A stretch of DNA of 64,000 bases from Syntrophus gentianae (GCF_900109885.1 NZ_FOBS01000006.1:1-64000), one strand, 5' to 3'; shown: positions 43,999-53,606, counted from the first letter of the stretch. Made by a program: numbers and translations. Notes: generated by a model not told the origin, from the letters alone.

Positions 43999-45432
43999 TC
44001 AGCGGACGATGCGGTCCAGCAAGGTGCCGTCTGCGGCAATCAGCGAGATGTCCAGAGGCATCTTGCCAATGGCGTGGGTAGAGCAGGAGAGGCACGGATC
44101 ATAGCAGCGGATCGCCGCCTCCACCCGGTTGAGCATTCCTTCGGTGAGCTCGTTGCCTTTCACGAAGGCCTTCGCCACCGCTCCCGATGCCGTATGCATG
44201 GCCCAGTTGTTGTGTCCCGTGGCCACAATGAGGTTCACCCTCGTCAGAAGTCCGTTTTCATCCGTGCTGTAATCGTGGATCAAGGTTCCGCGGGGTGCTT
44301 CGATGACGCCTATTCCGTGACCGGGGATCTGCAGATTCGCCGGATAGTTGCGGACGTCACTGGAGAGAATATCCGAATCATCCAGTAACTGGCCCACACG
44401 TTCGAGGCTGTAGAGCACTTCGATCATCCTGGCGTAGTGGTAGTAGAGGGAGCCCTCGATGGGTTTGCCGCCGTTGATGGTACGGAACTGCTTGAATTCT
44501 TCGTTGGCCAGGGGGGTGCCGATCTTGTCGATCACGTTCATCCGTCCCAATGGGCCGACGCGGTAGAATCCCTGCGGGAATCCCTGTTTGCGATAGTAGG
44601 GATGTTTCAGGAACGACCAGGGTTCCACATGCTCGGCGATATGCGAGAGGTAGGCTTCGTCTTTAAACTGGGCCAGGTAATTCCCCTTGGCGTCCTTCAT
44701 GCGGATTTCCCCGTCATAGAGCTGCAGGCCGCCTTCCTCGTCGACCAATCCCATGTAGTTGGAGGGGAAGGAGGCGAAGGTGTCGGCAAGTTCCTTGTTC
44801 GAGTCCAGCCAGCCCTTGGCGATGATGATGGCCAGCTTGCCGATCTCGATCATTTCGGGAAGTTCTGAGGCGATGGCGTCCCGGTCTGCAATGCTCAAGG
44901 GGGCGTTGACGCCTCCGGGGACAGCGAGATTGGGGTGGATGCGTTTGCCCCCGCCCATCCTTTCAATGATCTGCTGCCCGTAGCGGCGCAGGGCAACGGC
45001 CTTGAGGGCGAGTTCCGGGTTTGCCTTGATGATCCCGAGAACGTTGCGCTCCGCTGGATCGGCGTCGAAGCCCAGCAGCAGATCCGGGGCGGCGAGATGG
45101 AAAAAGTGCATCCCGTGGGACTGGATCATCTGGCCCATGTGCATCAGTTCCCGCAAAAGATTCGCCGGCCGGGTGGGCTCCACGCGGGCGACACGGTCAC
45201 AGGCTTTGGCGGCCGCCAGGTGGTGGCTCACGGGACAGATCCCGCAGATGCGCTGGGTGATCTGCGGCATTTCGAAATAGGGGTGCCCCTCGGTGAACTT
45301 TTCCAGTCCGCGGAACTCATCCACATGGAAGTAGGTCTGTTCGACATCCCCCTGATCGTTCAGATGAATCGTGATACGCCCGTGGCCTTCGATTCTCGTC
45401 ACGGGCTCGATGGTTATTTTGCGAGCGCTCAT
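43999..45432 (-). CDS. hoxH: [NiFe] hydrogenase large subunit, HoxH-like (group 3)
   Basis: 477 aa. The proximal nickel-binding motif RICGICPVSHHLAAAKACDR lies near residue 61, and the distal DPCLSCSTHAIG near 448. Cleavage after the His of STH would release the final peptide AIGKMPLDISL and beyond. N-terminal VTRIEGHGRITIHL is typical of cytoplasmic group 3 enzymes. It forms the H2-activating site with the small subunit upstream. All four cysteine ligands are present, so a functional enzyme is expected. Confidence 0.95.
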   Translation of the reverse strand: MSARKITIEPVTRIEGHGRITIHLNDQGDVEQTYFHVDEFRGLEKFTEGHPYFEMPQITQRICGICPVSHHLAAAKACDRVARVEPTRPANLLRELMHMGQMIQSHGMHFFHLAAPDLLLGFDADPAERNVLGIIKANPELALKAVALRRYGQQIIERMGGGKRIHPNLAVPGGVNAPLSIADRDAIASELPEMIEIGKLAIIIAKGWLDSNKELADTFASFPSNYMGLVDEEGGLQLYDGEIRMKDAKGNYLAQFKDEAYLSHIAEHVEPWSFLKHPYYRKQGFPQGFYRVGPLGRMNVIDKIGTPLANEEFKQFRTINGGKPIEGSLYYHYARMIEVLYSLERVGQLLDDSDILSSDVRNYPANLQIPGHGIGVIEAPRGTLIHDYSTDENGLLTRVNLIVATGHNNWAMHTASGAVAKAFVKGNELTEGMLNRVEAAIRCYDPCLSCSTHAIGKMPLDISLIAADGTLLDRIVR

Positions 45433-45444
45433 GGCTTTTCTCCT

Positions 45445-45990
45445 CTAGTCATACTTGAAGTATTGGGGCGGAAAGACGACGGGCGTATGCCCGGCGAGCA
45501 GCTCCGACAGGACATGGAATATCGCGTCGGCGCTCGGGGGACATCCGGGGATGAAGAGGTCCACCTTCACCACCTTGTCGATGGCGACCACCTCGTCCAG
45601 AGGGACGCCGAGCTCCTCAGAATCGGGAATGAAACCGTCCACGGTGCTTTCCGTCTCTATGTAGGCGCGCTTCAATGCCTCCTGGGTGCCGCAGAAATTG
45701 CGCATGGCCGGGATATTCCCGAAGGTGGCGCAATCTCCGAGAGCGATGAGGATCTGGCAGCGTTCACGCATCATTTTGGCGACTTCCACATTATGGGTAT
45801 TGCAGATGGCCCCCTCGAGAATCCCCACGGTGACGCCTTCTTTCGGCGGGTGCTTCAAGTCCGTGATCGGACTCGATGTGAATTCCACCAGTTCCATCAG
45901 CTTGACGATGCGATCATCGATATCCAGAAAGGACATGTGGCATCCGGCACAACCGGCCAGCCAGTCTGTAGCGATCTTGACCTTTGACAT
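45445..45990 (-). CDS. hoxY: [NiFe] hydrogenase small subunit, HoxY-like
   Basis: 181 aa from ATG 45990, with GGAG eight bases upstream. ATDWLAGCAGCHMSFLDID supplies the first two ligands of the proximal [4Fe-4S] cluster. LEGAICNTHNVE and LFIPGCPPSADAIFHV supply the others. No signal peptide, so it is cytoplasmic like group 3 small subunits. It lies between the NuoG-like and large-subunit genes, 12 bases from the latter. Confidence 0.93.
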   Translation of the reverse strand: MSKVKIATDWLAGCAGCHMSFLDIDDRIVKLMELVEFTSSPITDLKHPPKEGVTVGILEGAICNTHNVEVAKMMRERCQILIALGDCATFGNIPAMRNFCGTQEALKRAYIETESTVDGFIPDSEELGVPLDEVVAIDKVVKVDLFIPGCPPSADAIFHVLSELLAGHTPVVFPPQYFKYD

Positions 45991-46004
45991 GGATGAGTCT
46001 CCTT

Positions 46005-47789
46005 TCACTCCAATTCCTTCGCGGCGCAGGCCGAAATTTCAGCGAAGGATGCGCCGAGGTTTTTCCCCAGTCTGTCAGCCAGCAGAGAGAGAATTTCCCA
46101 GTCAGGCCGGGCTTCTCCTGCGGGTTCGACGGCCTTGGCCGCCATTTGTACGGAACCTTCCGTATTGGTCAGGGAACCGGTACGTTCCGACCAGATGGCT
46201 GAGGGGAGCACCACGTCCGCTCGATTGAGAAGAGGAAATGCATAGCCGGCCTGAACGATGACGAAGGCCTCTTTATCGACTTTTGCCAGAACGTCATCTC
46301 CACCCTGGTCCTGCTCGCCAAGCAGGGCGTAGAGGACCTTGGCCGTTGATGCCTGGAAACCGTTATTCAGACCGAATTTTGCGGCGGCCCGTGAATTGAC
46401 GCCGGGTTCAAGGGCCACGAAACGGGCTTTCGCCCCGAGTTTCTTGAGCGATTGTGCGGCTTCTGCCGTGAGGCCCGTACCGTAGAGGACAGCGACGCTC
46501 TCGACTCGATCGGCGATCTCAATCGCCCCGGCAAGATCTCCTGACTTGAAGGTGGCGTCGGCGAATGGACGAAGTCCATTTTCTCCGTCATCGACCACAA
46601 TCAACCGCACCCCTTTGTCAACAAGACGCTTGACCATAAAGGAAGAAACGGGCTGGTCCTTTGCCGGATCAGCGCCGATCAGGAGAATCAGGTCGCTTTC
46701 GCTGAGAGTGCTGAACGCACCGGGCTTCTCATCGAACAGATCCGGAACGGCGCCGGAGAGAAGGCCGACGTTTGCGGCGCTGAGTTGTTCCTTGAACAGA
46801 CGGCTGGCCAGGTACAAGGCCTCATTGGTTGCATCGCCCGAGACCAGCAACCCGACCTCTTTGGCGTCTGCCTTGTTGATATGGTCCGCGATACCTTGAA
46901 GCGCCTCTTCCCAGGTGACCGGTTCCAGCTTTCCCTGACGGCGGAGCATCGGTTGAGTGGTGCGCTTACGCTGATCATAGAGCGGTTCAAAACGTCCCAT
47001 TTTGCAGAGCAACCCGCCGTTGACCGGCGCATCCCAATCGCCTTCGATGCGAAGGACATTGCCGGCCCGCGTCACGATGGAGGTTCCGCAGCCGACGCTG
47101 CACTTGTTGCAGATGCTCCTGGTCCGTTCGGTCTGGGCGTCTCGCCCCATGAAAGAACTGCGCGGGTCAGAAAGAGCCCCTGTCGGGCAGATCTGCAGGC
47201 AGGTTCCACAGGAAATGCAGGTGGACTTGACATAGGGGAGGTTGGCGTCGCAGTTGATCATGGAATCGGCTCCACGTTGACGCAGACCCAGGGTGTGATT
47301 GGCGACGAGTTCGTTGCAGGCCCGTGCACAGCGCTGACACAATACACAGCGATTGTGGTTCATGATGAAGTAGCCCCGCGAGGCATCCAGGGGAAAGGGT
47401 TTGGTGAAAGTGGGATAGAACCAGTGATCGATTCCGTAGCGGTACCCCAGGTTCTGCAACTCGCAGTCCCCGCTTGCTTCGCAGAATGGGCAGAGATGAT
47501 TCCGCTCGGAAAACAGCATGCCGAGGATGAACTTCCTGGCCGACACCACCCGAGGAGATTCCGTTTCGATCTCCATGCCTTCCGCGACAGGAAACGTGCA
47601 GGCGGTTTGGAGGCTTCGCTGTCCCTTGATTTCAACGACACATATCCGGCATGCTCCAATCGGATGGAGCTTCCGGTGATGACAGAGGGTGGGGATGTCA
47701 ATACCCGCCTGCTGGGCCGCTTCGAAAATCGTGGCTCCCGGTGGCGCAAAGACCTCACTGCCGTTGATAATGCTTCGTATTTTTACCAT
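46005..47789 (-). CDS. NuoG/HoxU-like iron-sulfur subunit of the [NiFe] hydrogenase
   Basis: 594 aa from ATG 47789 (GAGGAGG upstream). The N-terminal plant-type [2Fe-2S] domain (about 1-80) is followed by the CxxxxxC-H motif region HLCPFCEASGDCELQ, two [4Fe-4S] ferredoxin clusters (NRCVLCQRCARACNE, CISCGTCLQICPTGAL), and a Fe4S4-Mo domain (CNKCSVGCGTSI). A molybdopterin-oxidoreductase-like tail without obvious cofactor motif ends the protein. It should carry electrons between a diaphorase and the hydrogenase. No NuoF/NuoE partner is in this operon. Confidence 0.92.
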   Translation of the reverse strand: MVKIRSIINGSEVFAPPGATIFEAAQQAGIDIPTLCHHRKLHPIGACRICVVEIKGQRSLQTACTFPVAEGMEIETESPRVVSARKFILGMLFSERNHLCPFCEASGDCELQNLGYRYGIDHWFYPTFTKPFPLDASRGYFIMNHNRCVLCQRCARACNELVANHTLGLRQRGADSMINCDANLPYVKSTCISCGTCLQICPTGALSDPRSSFMGRDAQTERTRSICNKCSVGCGTSIVTRAGNVLRIEGDWDAPVNGGLLCKMGRFEPLYDQRKRTTQPMLRRQGKLEPVTWEEALQGIADHINKADAKEVGLLVSGDATNEALYLASRLFKEQLSAANVGLLSGAVPDLFDEKPGAFSTLSESDLILLIGADPAKDQPVSSFMVKRLVDKGVRLIVVDDGENGLRPFADATFKSGDLAGAIEIADRVESVAVLYGTGLTAEAAQSLKKLGAKARFVALEPGVNSRAAAKFGLNNGFQASTAKVLYALLGEQDQGGDDVLAKVDKEAFVIVQAGYAFPLLNRADVVLPSAIWSERTGSLTNTEGSVQMAAKAVEPAGEARPDWEILSLLADRLGKNLGASFAEISACAAKELE

Positions 47790-48104
47790 ATCTTGCTCCT
47801 CCTCTTTTATACGATAAACAGGAGACGCCGGTAGGCCCATTTATACGGCTCGGGTCATTCCGGGACAAAACCCAAAACTATTTTAAAAAATAACACCTTA
47901 TAATGAAAATATCAATATCGATAAAGTCGCCTTATTGAAATATTGTCAAGAAAACTGAACCTGCATCAAGAAAAATAAAAAAGCGTTGATAACATCAGTG
48001 ATGCCGTCAGTCAGATGAAGCGGAAGAAAGGAAGGGGGAAAATGACAACGATCGGGTTTCTGGAATGTCCGGATTTCGCCAGGGTCAGAAAAATTTTTAA
48101 GGAA
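47790..48104. promoter_or_regulatory. Upstream region of the [NiFe] hydrogenase operon
   Basis: No reading frame was found here. On the minus strand a TTGACA lies near 47945 with a weak -10 (CTTTAT) 17 bases further, inside an AT-rich stretch. TATC-N6-GATA inverted half-sites at about 47911-47924 could bind a regulator. The leader to the NuoG-like ATG would be about 130 bases. Confidence 0.35.
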
Positions 48105-48129
48105 GGCACGGAAAAAGGATCTCCGTGCC
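48105..48129 (-). terminator. Second (distal) terminator hairpin after hydA
   Basis: GGCACGGA and TCCGTGCC form a perfect 8-bp stem with a nine-base loop. On the minus strand it is followed by TTCCTTAAAAATTTTTC, moderately T-rich. It lies 20 bases beyond the first terminator and may act as backup. Confidence 0.6.
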
Positions 48130-48144
48130 CGGGATGAGAAAAGG

Positions 48145-48174
48145 AAGGGGTTGACCGGTTTCGATCAACCCCTT
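48145..48174 (-). terminator. Intrinsic terminator of the [FeFe] hydrogenase operon
   Basis: AAGGGGTTGA pairs with TCAACCCCTT (10-bp perfect stem, ten-base loop) and is followed on the minus strand by CCTTTTCTC. It lies eight bases after the hydA stop codon. Confidence 0.75.
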
Positions 48175-48182
48175 GGAAAAAA

Positions 48183-50009
48183 TCAAGAAACTTTCTGGGG
48201 TTCTGCTTCGTGATGATGTTTGGGCATCTCCGTCCCGCCCAGCTTCACGTCCTTGTGGGGGAGCGCAATCCCCCGTTTCGTGTAATGGGTGTGAAGGAGA
48301 TGATGCGAAATCTCCCCGTTGGGTTCTCCAAGGAAGGTTTCATAAGCCTTTTTGATTGAGGGGTTTTCATGTGACTGACGAAACTCCTGAACCTGGCAGT
48401 CATCCGTATAAAGCGCCAGGGAGCGGAGTTCACGGATCTCGTTGGTCGTCGGGATCGGTCCGCCGCCGCCGGCGATGCAGCCGCCCGGGCAGGTCATGAA
48501 CTCGATGAAGGCCCAGTCCGCCTCGCCGGCCCGGATCTTGTCGAGAATCTTCCGGGCATTGGCCATGCTGTGAGCGACCGCCACCTTGACGTTGCCCAGA
48601 TCGCCGACTTCAAGGGCCGCTTCTTTCACGCCATCGAGACCACGGACGGGCGTGACGTTGAGATCCGGGAGGTTCCCGCCCGTTACAACGGCATAGACCG
48701 TTCTCAGGGCTGCTTCCATAACGCCGCCCGTGGCGCCGAAGATCGTCGCTGCACCGGTGTACTCACCCATAGGCGCATCGAAGCTTTCATCGGGCAGGTT
48801 GACGAAATCAATGCCCGCTTCCTTGATCATGCGGCCGAGTTCTCTTGTTGTGAGCACGTAGTCCACATCACGGAAACCCGAGGCGCACATTTCCGGCCGC
48901 TGACACTCGAATTTCTTGGCCGTACAGGGCATGATGGAGACCACAACGATGTCCTTGGGATCGATTCCCGCCGTCTTGGCATAATAGGTCTTGGCCATGG
49001 CGCCGAACATCTGTTGCGGCGATTTACAGGTGGAGAGATGGTCCAGCAGGTCCGGATAGAAGTGTTCGCAGAACTTGATCCAGCCGGGGCTGCAGGAAGT
49101 GATCATGGGAAGCTTTCCGCCGGTCTTGACCCGGGTCAGGAGTTCCGTTCCTTCTTCCAGAATGGTGAGGTCGGCGGCGAAATTGGTATCGAATACCTTG
49201 TCGAAGCCCAATCGCCTCAGGGCCGCGATCATTTTTCCCGTTACGAGGCTGCCGGGGGGCAGGCCAAGCTCTTCACCCAGGGTCGCGCGGACGGCGGGCG
49301 CCTCTTGAACGACCACATGCTTGGTGGGGTCTTCCAGGGCTTTCCAGACCTTGTCCACATCGTCCTTCTCATAGAGGGCTCCGACGGGACAGACCATGAT
49401 GCACTGGCCGCAGGCGATGCAGTTCGTTTCCAGGAGCGGAAGATCGAAGGCCGGGGAGACTTTGACGTCGCTGCCGCGCCAGGAGGGCGTCAGCACGTTT
49501 ACGGTCTGCACCTGCTCGCAGACGGTCACGCAGCGGTGGCAGTTGATGCACTTGCGGCTGTCGCGCACGACGGAGGGGCTTGACGTGTCGATCATGTCCT
49601 CTTTGGGGAAATCGGGATAGGGGAAACGCACTTCCCGCACCCCGGCGACCTCCGCCACTTTCTGGAGTTCGCAGTTGCCATTGCGGATGCAGTGGTTGCA
49701 CTCCGTGGGATGGTTGGACAGCAGCAGTTCAACGACCATGCGACGGGCCATTCGAACCCGCTCCGTATTGGTATGGACAACCATGTTGTTGGCTGCTGGA
49801 AAGACACAGGAAGCCACGAGACTTCTCTGCCCTTCCACCTCGGTGACGCAGACGCGGCAGGCCCCGGGAAAGTGATTCAGTTCCTGGTAGGCGCAAAGCG
49901 TGGGAATCTTGATCCCCAGCTTCTTTGCTGCCTGCAGGATGGTCGTTCCCGGTTCTACCTGCACACTTTGGTTATCGATGATGACGTTTAACATTCCATT
50001 TGAAGTCAT
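48183..50009 (-). CDS. hydA: NADH-linked [FeFe] hydrogenase catalytic subunit HydA
   Basis: 608 aa. An N-terminal [2Fe-2S] domain (about 5-80) is followed by the His-Cys3 site (HPTECNHCIRNGNCELQ, 100-116) and two [4Fe-4S] clusters (CINCHRCVTVC, 154-164; CIACGQCIMVC, 197-207). The H-cluster domain has L1 TSCSPGW (304-310), L2 MPCTAKKFE and L3 FMTCPGGCIAGGG. The C-terminal small-subunit-like tail ends in His-rich PKHHHEAEP. It evolves or takes up H2 with the NuoE/NuoF partners encoded upstream. The second residue of the L1 cysteine pair is Ser. Confidence 0.95.
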   Translation of the reverse strand: MTSNGMLNVIIDNQSVQVEPGTTILQAAKKLGIKIPTLCAYQELNHFPGACRVCVTEVEGQRSLVASCVFPAANNMVVHTNTERVRMARRMVVELLLSNHPTECNHCIRNGNCELQKVAEVAGVREVRFPYPDFPKEDMIDTSSPSVVRDSRKCINCHRCVTVCEQVQTVNVLTPSWRGSDVKVSPAFDLPLLETNCIACGQCIMVCPVGALYEKDDVDKVWKALEDPTKHVVVQEAPAVRATLGEELGLPPGSLVTGKMIAALRRLGFDKVFDTNFAADLTILEEGTELLTRVKTGGKLPMITSCSPGWIKFCEHFYPDLLDHLSTCKSPQQMFGAMAKTYYAKTAGIDPKDIVVVSIMPCTAKKFECQRPEMCASGFRDVDYVLTTRELGRMIKEAGIDFVNLPDESFDAPMGEYTGAATIFGATGGVMEAALRTVYAVVTGGNLPDLNVTPVRGLDGVKEAALEVGDLGNVKVAVAHSMANARKILDKIRAGEADWAFIEFMTCPGGCIAGGGGPIPTTNEIRELRSLALYTDDCQVQEFRQSHENPSIKKAYETFLGEPNGEISHHLLHTHYTKRGIALPHKDVKLGGTEMPKHHHEAEPQKVS

Positions 50010-50104
50010 AATGTATCCTTCTCCTATCGAAAGGCGCTCCCGCCGGCTAAAGCCGCAAGGCTGACGATCCGGCGGGGAGCCGCCGAAACTTTGAGATTAC
50101 AAGA

Positions 50105-53100
50105 TCAGATCTTCGCGTCGCAGCGGATGCAGCGCGTCGCTTCCTTCATGGCCAAAGCCCGGGTGTAGCCCACTTCGACTTCCTGGAAATTGGCCTTTCT
50201 GGCAGAGGCTTCCAGTTCAGGCATCCGTGCCATGGGGAATTCCTCCGTATCTTCATCGATAATGAAGGGGATGGTGATCTCTTCTTCCGGAGGAGGCGTC
50301 CAGGCCGGTTCGCCGTTCTTCTTGCGGATGGAGGCGTCGATGTCATCGGCTGCCTGATGCCCCGCAGCAATCGCCTTGATGACCGTGCTGGGACCGGTGA
50401 CGGCGTCGCCGCCGGCGAAGAACTTCGGGTTCGTCGTTCCGGAACGGAACCCATCGGTCCACACGTCGAAGGTGGACCACTTGTTCACGGCAACACCGCT
50501 TTCCTGAGGCACAAAGCTCAGATCCGGAGTCTGGCCGATGGCGGCGATGACGGTAGTCACGTCGAGGGTGAAGTTTGAGCCCTCGATGACCACAGGCCGC
50601 TTGCGTCCACTGGAGTCGTAATCGCCAAGCTTCATCCGCTGGCATTCGATGCCCGTGACCTTTCCGTCGGACCCGATGACCTTCAGAGGCGCAACGAGAT
50701 ACTCGATTTTGATGCCTTCATGCTCAGCCGCTTCAATTTCTTCCGCGGCGGCAGGCATGTCTTCCCGGAGACGGCGGTACAGAATGGTGACGTCGGCTCC
50801 AAGCCTTGACGCCGTGCGGGCGGCATCGATGGCGGAGTTTCCACCGCCGATGACGGCAACCCTGTCACCCAGCGATTTTCCACCGCCTGTCCAGGCCTTT
50901 TCATTCATGTTGAAGTCGCGCAGGAACTCGACGCCACCCCATACGCCCTGGAGGTTTTCGCCCTCGACGCCCATTCGCTGACTCTTATGGGCGCCCGGCG
51001 CCAGGTAGACCATATCGAACTCTTGATTTACGGCATCCCAGGAGATGTCCCGTCCAACCCGGACACCGCACTGGATCTCCACGCCGAGTTTCCGGATGTC
51101 ATCGATCTCCTTGCCGAGGATTTCCCGCGGCAGGCGGTAGGAGGGGATTCCCCAACTGAGCATTCCGCCAGGTGTGGGAAGCTCTTCGAATACCTTGACG
51201 CTGTAACCGCGCAGGGCCAGATCCCTCGCGCAGGTAAGACCCGCGGGACCCGCTCCGATCACGGCGACTTTCTCCTTACGGGTCACGGCGACGGGTTTGA
51301 TCTCGGGCCGAGGCGCCTGGTCGGTGATGTAGCGCTTCAGGAACTTGATGGAAACAGGCTCATCGAGGAGACCCCGACGGCACTTGGACATGCACTGGTG
51401 GTCGCAGACCCGGCCGCAGGCTGACGGGAAGGGGTTCGTTCTCAGCATCACCTTGTAGGCGTCCTCGAGGCGATCGTCGCGGACCAGGGCGACATAGGAG
51501 GGAATGTCCATGCCGATGGGGCAGGTGTGCTGACAGGGCGACTTGAAGAGGGCCGAGCAGACGGCGGCGCGGCATTTCTTGTCGCGGATGTGCTCCTCGT
51601 ATTCATGCCGGAAGTACCGGAGGGTTGAAAGCAGGGGATTGGGGGCCGTCTGACCCAGGCCGCACAGGGCGGCGTCCTTGATCGTGTAGGCCATGGATTC
51701 GAGCAGTTCGATGTCGCCTTCTTTCCCATCGCCGTTGCAGATGTTGGTCAAGATTTCGAGCATCCGCTTCGTGCCTTCGCGGCAGGGGGTGCACTTGCCG
51801 CAGGACTCTTCCTTGCAGAAGTCCATGAAGAAGCGGGCCATATCCACGGCGCACTTGTCCTCGTTCATGACGATCAATCCGCCGGAGCCCATGATGGCGC
51901 CCAGTTCGGCAACCTTTTCGTAATCGACGGGGGCATTGAGGTGCTCTACAGGGATGCAGCCGCCGGAGGGACCGCCGAGCTGCGCCGCCTTGAACTTCTT
52001 GCCGCCGGGGATGCCGTTGCCGATGTCATAGATGATCGATCCCAGGGTCGTTCCCATGGGGACTTCCACGAGACCCACGTTGTTGACGTCACCGGTGAGG
52101 GCGAAAACCTTCGTGCCTTTGGATTTCTCGGTGCCCACACTGGCGTACCAGTCGCCACCGCGCAGCATGATCTGGCCGATGTTGGCCAGGGTCTCGACGT
52201 TGTTCAATACGCTGGGTTTTCCCCAGAGGCCGGCTTCGGCGGGGAAGGGCGGTCTTGGACGGGGCATCCCGCGCTTTCCCTCGATGGAGGTCATCAGCGC
52301 CGTTTCCTCGCCGCAGACGAAGGCGCCCGCGCCCTGGTAGATCTCGAGGTCGAAATTGAAGCCCGTATCCAGGATGTTTTCACCGAGCAGCCCCATCTCC
52401 CGGGCCTGTCCGATGGCTACGTTGAGGCGGTGGATGGCCAGGGGATACTCTGCACGGCAGTAGATGTAGCCTTTATTCGAGCCGATGGCCTTGGCGGCGA
52501 TCGTCATTCCTTCCAGTACGGCATGGGGATCCGCTTCGAGGACGCTACGGTCCATGAAGGCCCCGGGGTCGCCTTCGTCGGCGTTGCAGAGCACATACTT
52601 GACATCACCGACAGAACGCTGGGCGAACTGCCACTTGAGGCCCGTCGGGAACCCGCCGCCACCGCGGCCGCGCAGGCCGGATTTGAGAACTTCCTGTACG
52701 ATGTCTTCGGGAGTCATTTCGGTAAGGGCCTTGGCCAGGCCGGCGTAGCCGTCACGGGAAATGTATTCCTCGATGTTTTCCGGATCGATGAGACCGCGGT
52801 TGCGCAGTACCCGGAGATCCTGCAGGGCGAAGAAGGGGATTTCCTGCATGGTGGGGATTCCCTCTTCCTTGCCGGGTTCCTTATAGAAGAGCCTCTCGAG
52901 GGGGCGACCTTTTATAAAGTGTTCCTCGACGAGTTCGGAGACGTCCTCCGACTTGATGTTCATATAGACGATGCCCTCGGGATATACGACCATGATGGGA
53001 CCCATGGCGCAGAAACCGTTGCAGCCCGTCTCAACAACCTTGATTTCATCGGAAAGGTTGCGCTTATTGAGCTCGTCGACAAGGGCCTCCTTGACGGCAA

Positions 53101-53164
53101 TACTGCCCGATGCGTGGCATCCCGTGCCTCCGCAGACCAGTAAGTGCGAGCGAAAAACTTTCAT
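50105..53164 (-). CDS. hydB: NuoF-like flavoprotein fused to GltD/NfnB-like oxidoreductase (hydrogenase HydB)
   Basis: 1019 aa. Order: thioredoxin-like [2Fe-2S] domain (1-95), NuoF domain with the FMN/NADH loop GLRGRGGGGFPTGLKW (about 168), SLBB-like region, and cluster site ESCGKCTPCREG (about 458). A second half follows from about 545: CQHTCPIGMDIPSYV and RVCDHQCMSKCRRG (GltD-type [4Fe-4S] entry), the FAD motif VIGAGPAGLTCARDLALRG, and the NAD(P) motif VIGGGNSAIDAARTASRLG. It ends in CIRCDAKI. The fusion puts a second pyridine-nucleotide flavin site on the diaphorase subunit. Confidence 0.93.
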   Translation of the reverse strand: MKVFRSHLLVCGGTGCHASGSIAVKEALVDELNKRNLSDEIKVVETGCNGFCAMGPIMVVYPEGIVYMNIKSEDVSELVEEHFIKGRPLERLFYKEPGKEEGIPTMQEIPFFALQDLRVLRNRGLIDPENIEEYISRDGYAGLAKALTEMTPEDIVQEVLKSGLRGRGGGGFPTGLKWQFAQRSVGDVKYVLCNADEGDPGAFMDRSVLEADPHAVLEGMTIAAKAIGSNKGYIYCRAEYPLAIHRLNVAIGQAREMGLLGENILDTGFNFDLEIYQGAGAFVCGEETALMTSIEGKRGMPRPRPPFPAEAGLWGKPSVLNNVETLANIGQIMLRGGDWYASVGTEKSKGTKVFALTGDVNNVGLVEVPMGTTLGSIIYDIGNGIPGGKKFKAAQLGGPSGGCIPVEHLNAPVDYEKVAELGAIMGSGGLIVMNEDKCAVDMARFFMDFCKEESCGKCTPCREGTKRMLEILTNICNGDGKEGDIELLESMAYTIKDAALCGLGQTAPNPLLSTLRYFRHEYEEHIRDKKCRAAVCSALFKSPCQHTCPIGMDIPSYVALVRDDRLEDAYKVMLRTNPFPSACGRVCDHQCMSKCRRGLLDEPVSIKFLKRYITDQAPRPEIKPVAVTRKEKVAVIGAGPAGLTCARDLALRGYSVKVFEELPTPGGMLSWGIPSYRLPREILGKEIDDIRKLGVEIQCGVRVGRDISWDAVNQEFDMVYLAPGAHKSQRMGVEGENLQGVWGGVEFLRDFNMNEKAWTGGGKSLGDRVAVIGGGNSAIDAARTASRLGADVTILYRRLREDMPAAAEEIEAAEHEGIKIEYLVAPLKVIGSDGKVTGIECQRMKLGDYDSSGRKRPVVIEGSNFTLDVTTVIAAIGQTPDLSFVPQESGVAVNKWSTFDVWTDGFRSGTTNPKFFAGGDAVTGPSTVIKAIAAGHQAADDIDASIRKKNGEPAWTPPPEEEITIPFIIDEDTEEFPMARMPELEASARKANFQEVEVGYTRALAMKEATRCIRCDAKI

Positions 53165-53222
53165 TAATTCTGTTCCTCCTTGAAATGGATTCCACCATTG
53201 GGGGTTTTAAACCCCCGCCTCC

Positions 53223-53606
53223 CTAGCGAACGATCTCGGCGCCTTTTGCGAGGACAAAGGGTGTCTGAATTTCTCCTTCCATGACGTGGCGTTTGAACAC
53301 CTGCCGCATCTTCATCTCATCCATCTTTTCGTATTTGATGGGCTCCTTGCCGACCAACTCGACGGTAACCAGGGGTTCCCGGCTGCACAATCCCATGCAG
53401 CCCGATGTGGTTACGGTGACGTCGGACACGGCGGCTTCCTCCATCTCCCGCATCAGGGCGTTGAGCACTTCACGCGCGCCCGAGGCAATGCCGCAGGTCC
53501 CCATGTGGACGGTGACCTTGGCCCGCTGTGCACCTTCGCGCAGGGACGTCTGGGACTGAACCTTCTCTTTGATCTTCTTGAGATCTTCAATCTTCAACTT
53601 CGCCAT
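53223..53606 (-). CDS. Thioredoxin-like [2Fe-2S] ferredoxin
   Basis: 127 aa. The fold is the NuoE-C-terminal-like thioredoxin type. It has VHMGTCGIASGARE with the first ligand Cys, and TTSGCMGLCSREPL with the others. A charged helix (KIEDLKKIKEKVQSQ) forms the N-terminus. Such small ferredoxins feed NADH-linked [FeFe] hydrogenases. It lies between the NuoE and NuoF-like genes, 58 bases from the latter. Only three cysteines are evident in the expected motif, so the fourth ligand needs alignment. Confidence 0.82.
   Translation of the reverse strand: MAKLKIEDLKKIKEKVQSQTSLREGAQRAKVTVHMGTCGIASGAREVLNALMREMEEAAVSDVTVTTSGCMGLCSREPLVTVELVGKEPIKYEKMDEMKMRQVFKRHVMEGEIQTPFVLAKGAEIVR

Noticed and set aside
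44937-45987. Long plus-strand frame opposite the [NiFe] subunit genes
   Set aside because: Shadow of hoxH and hoxY, whose metal-binding motifs are clear on the other strand.
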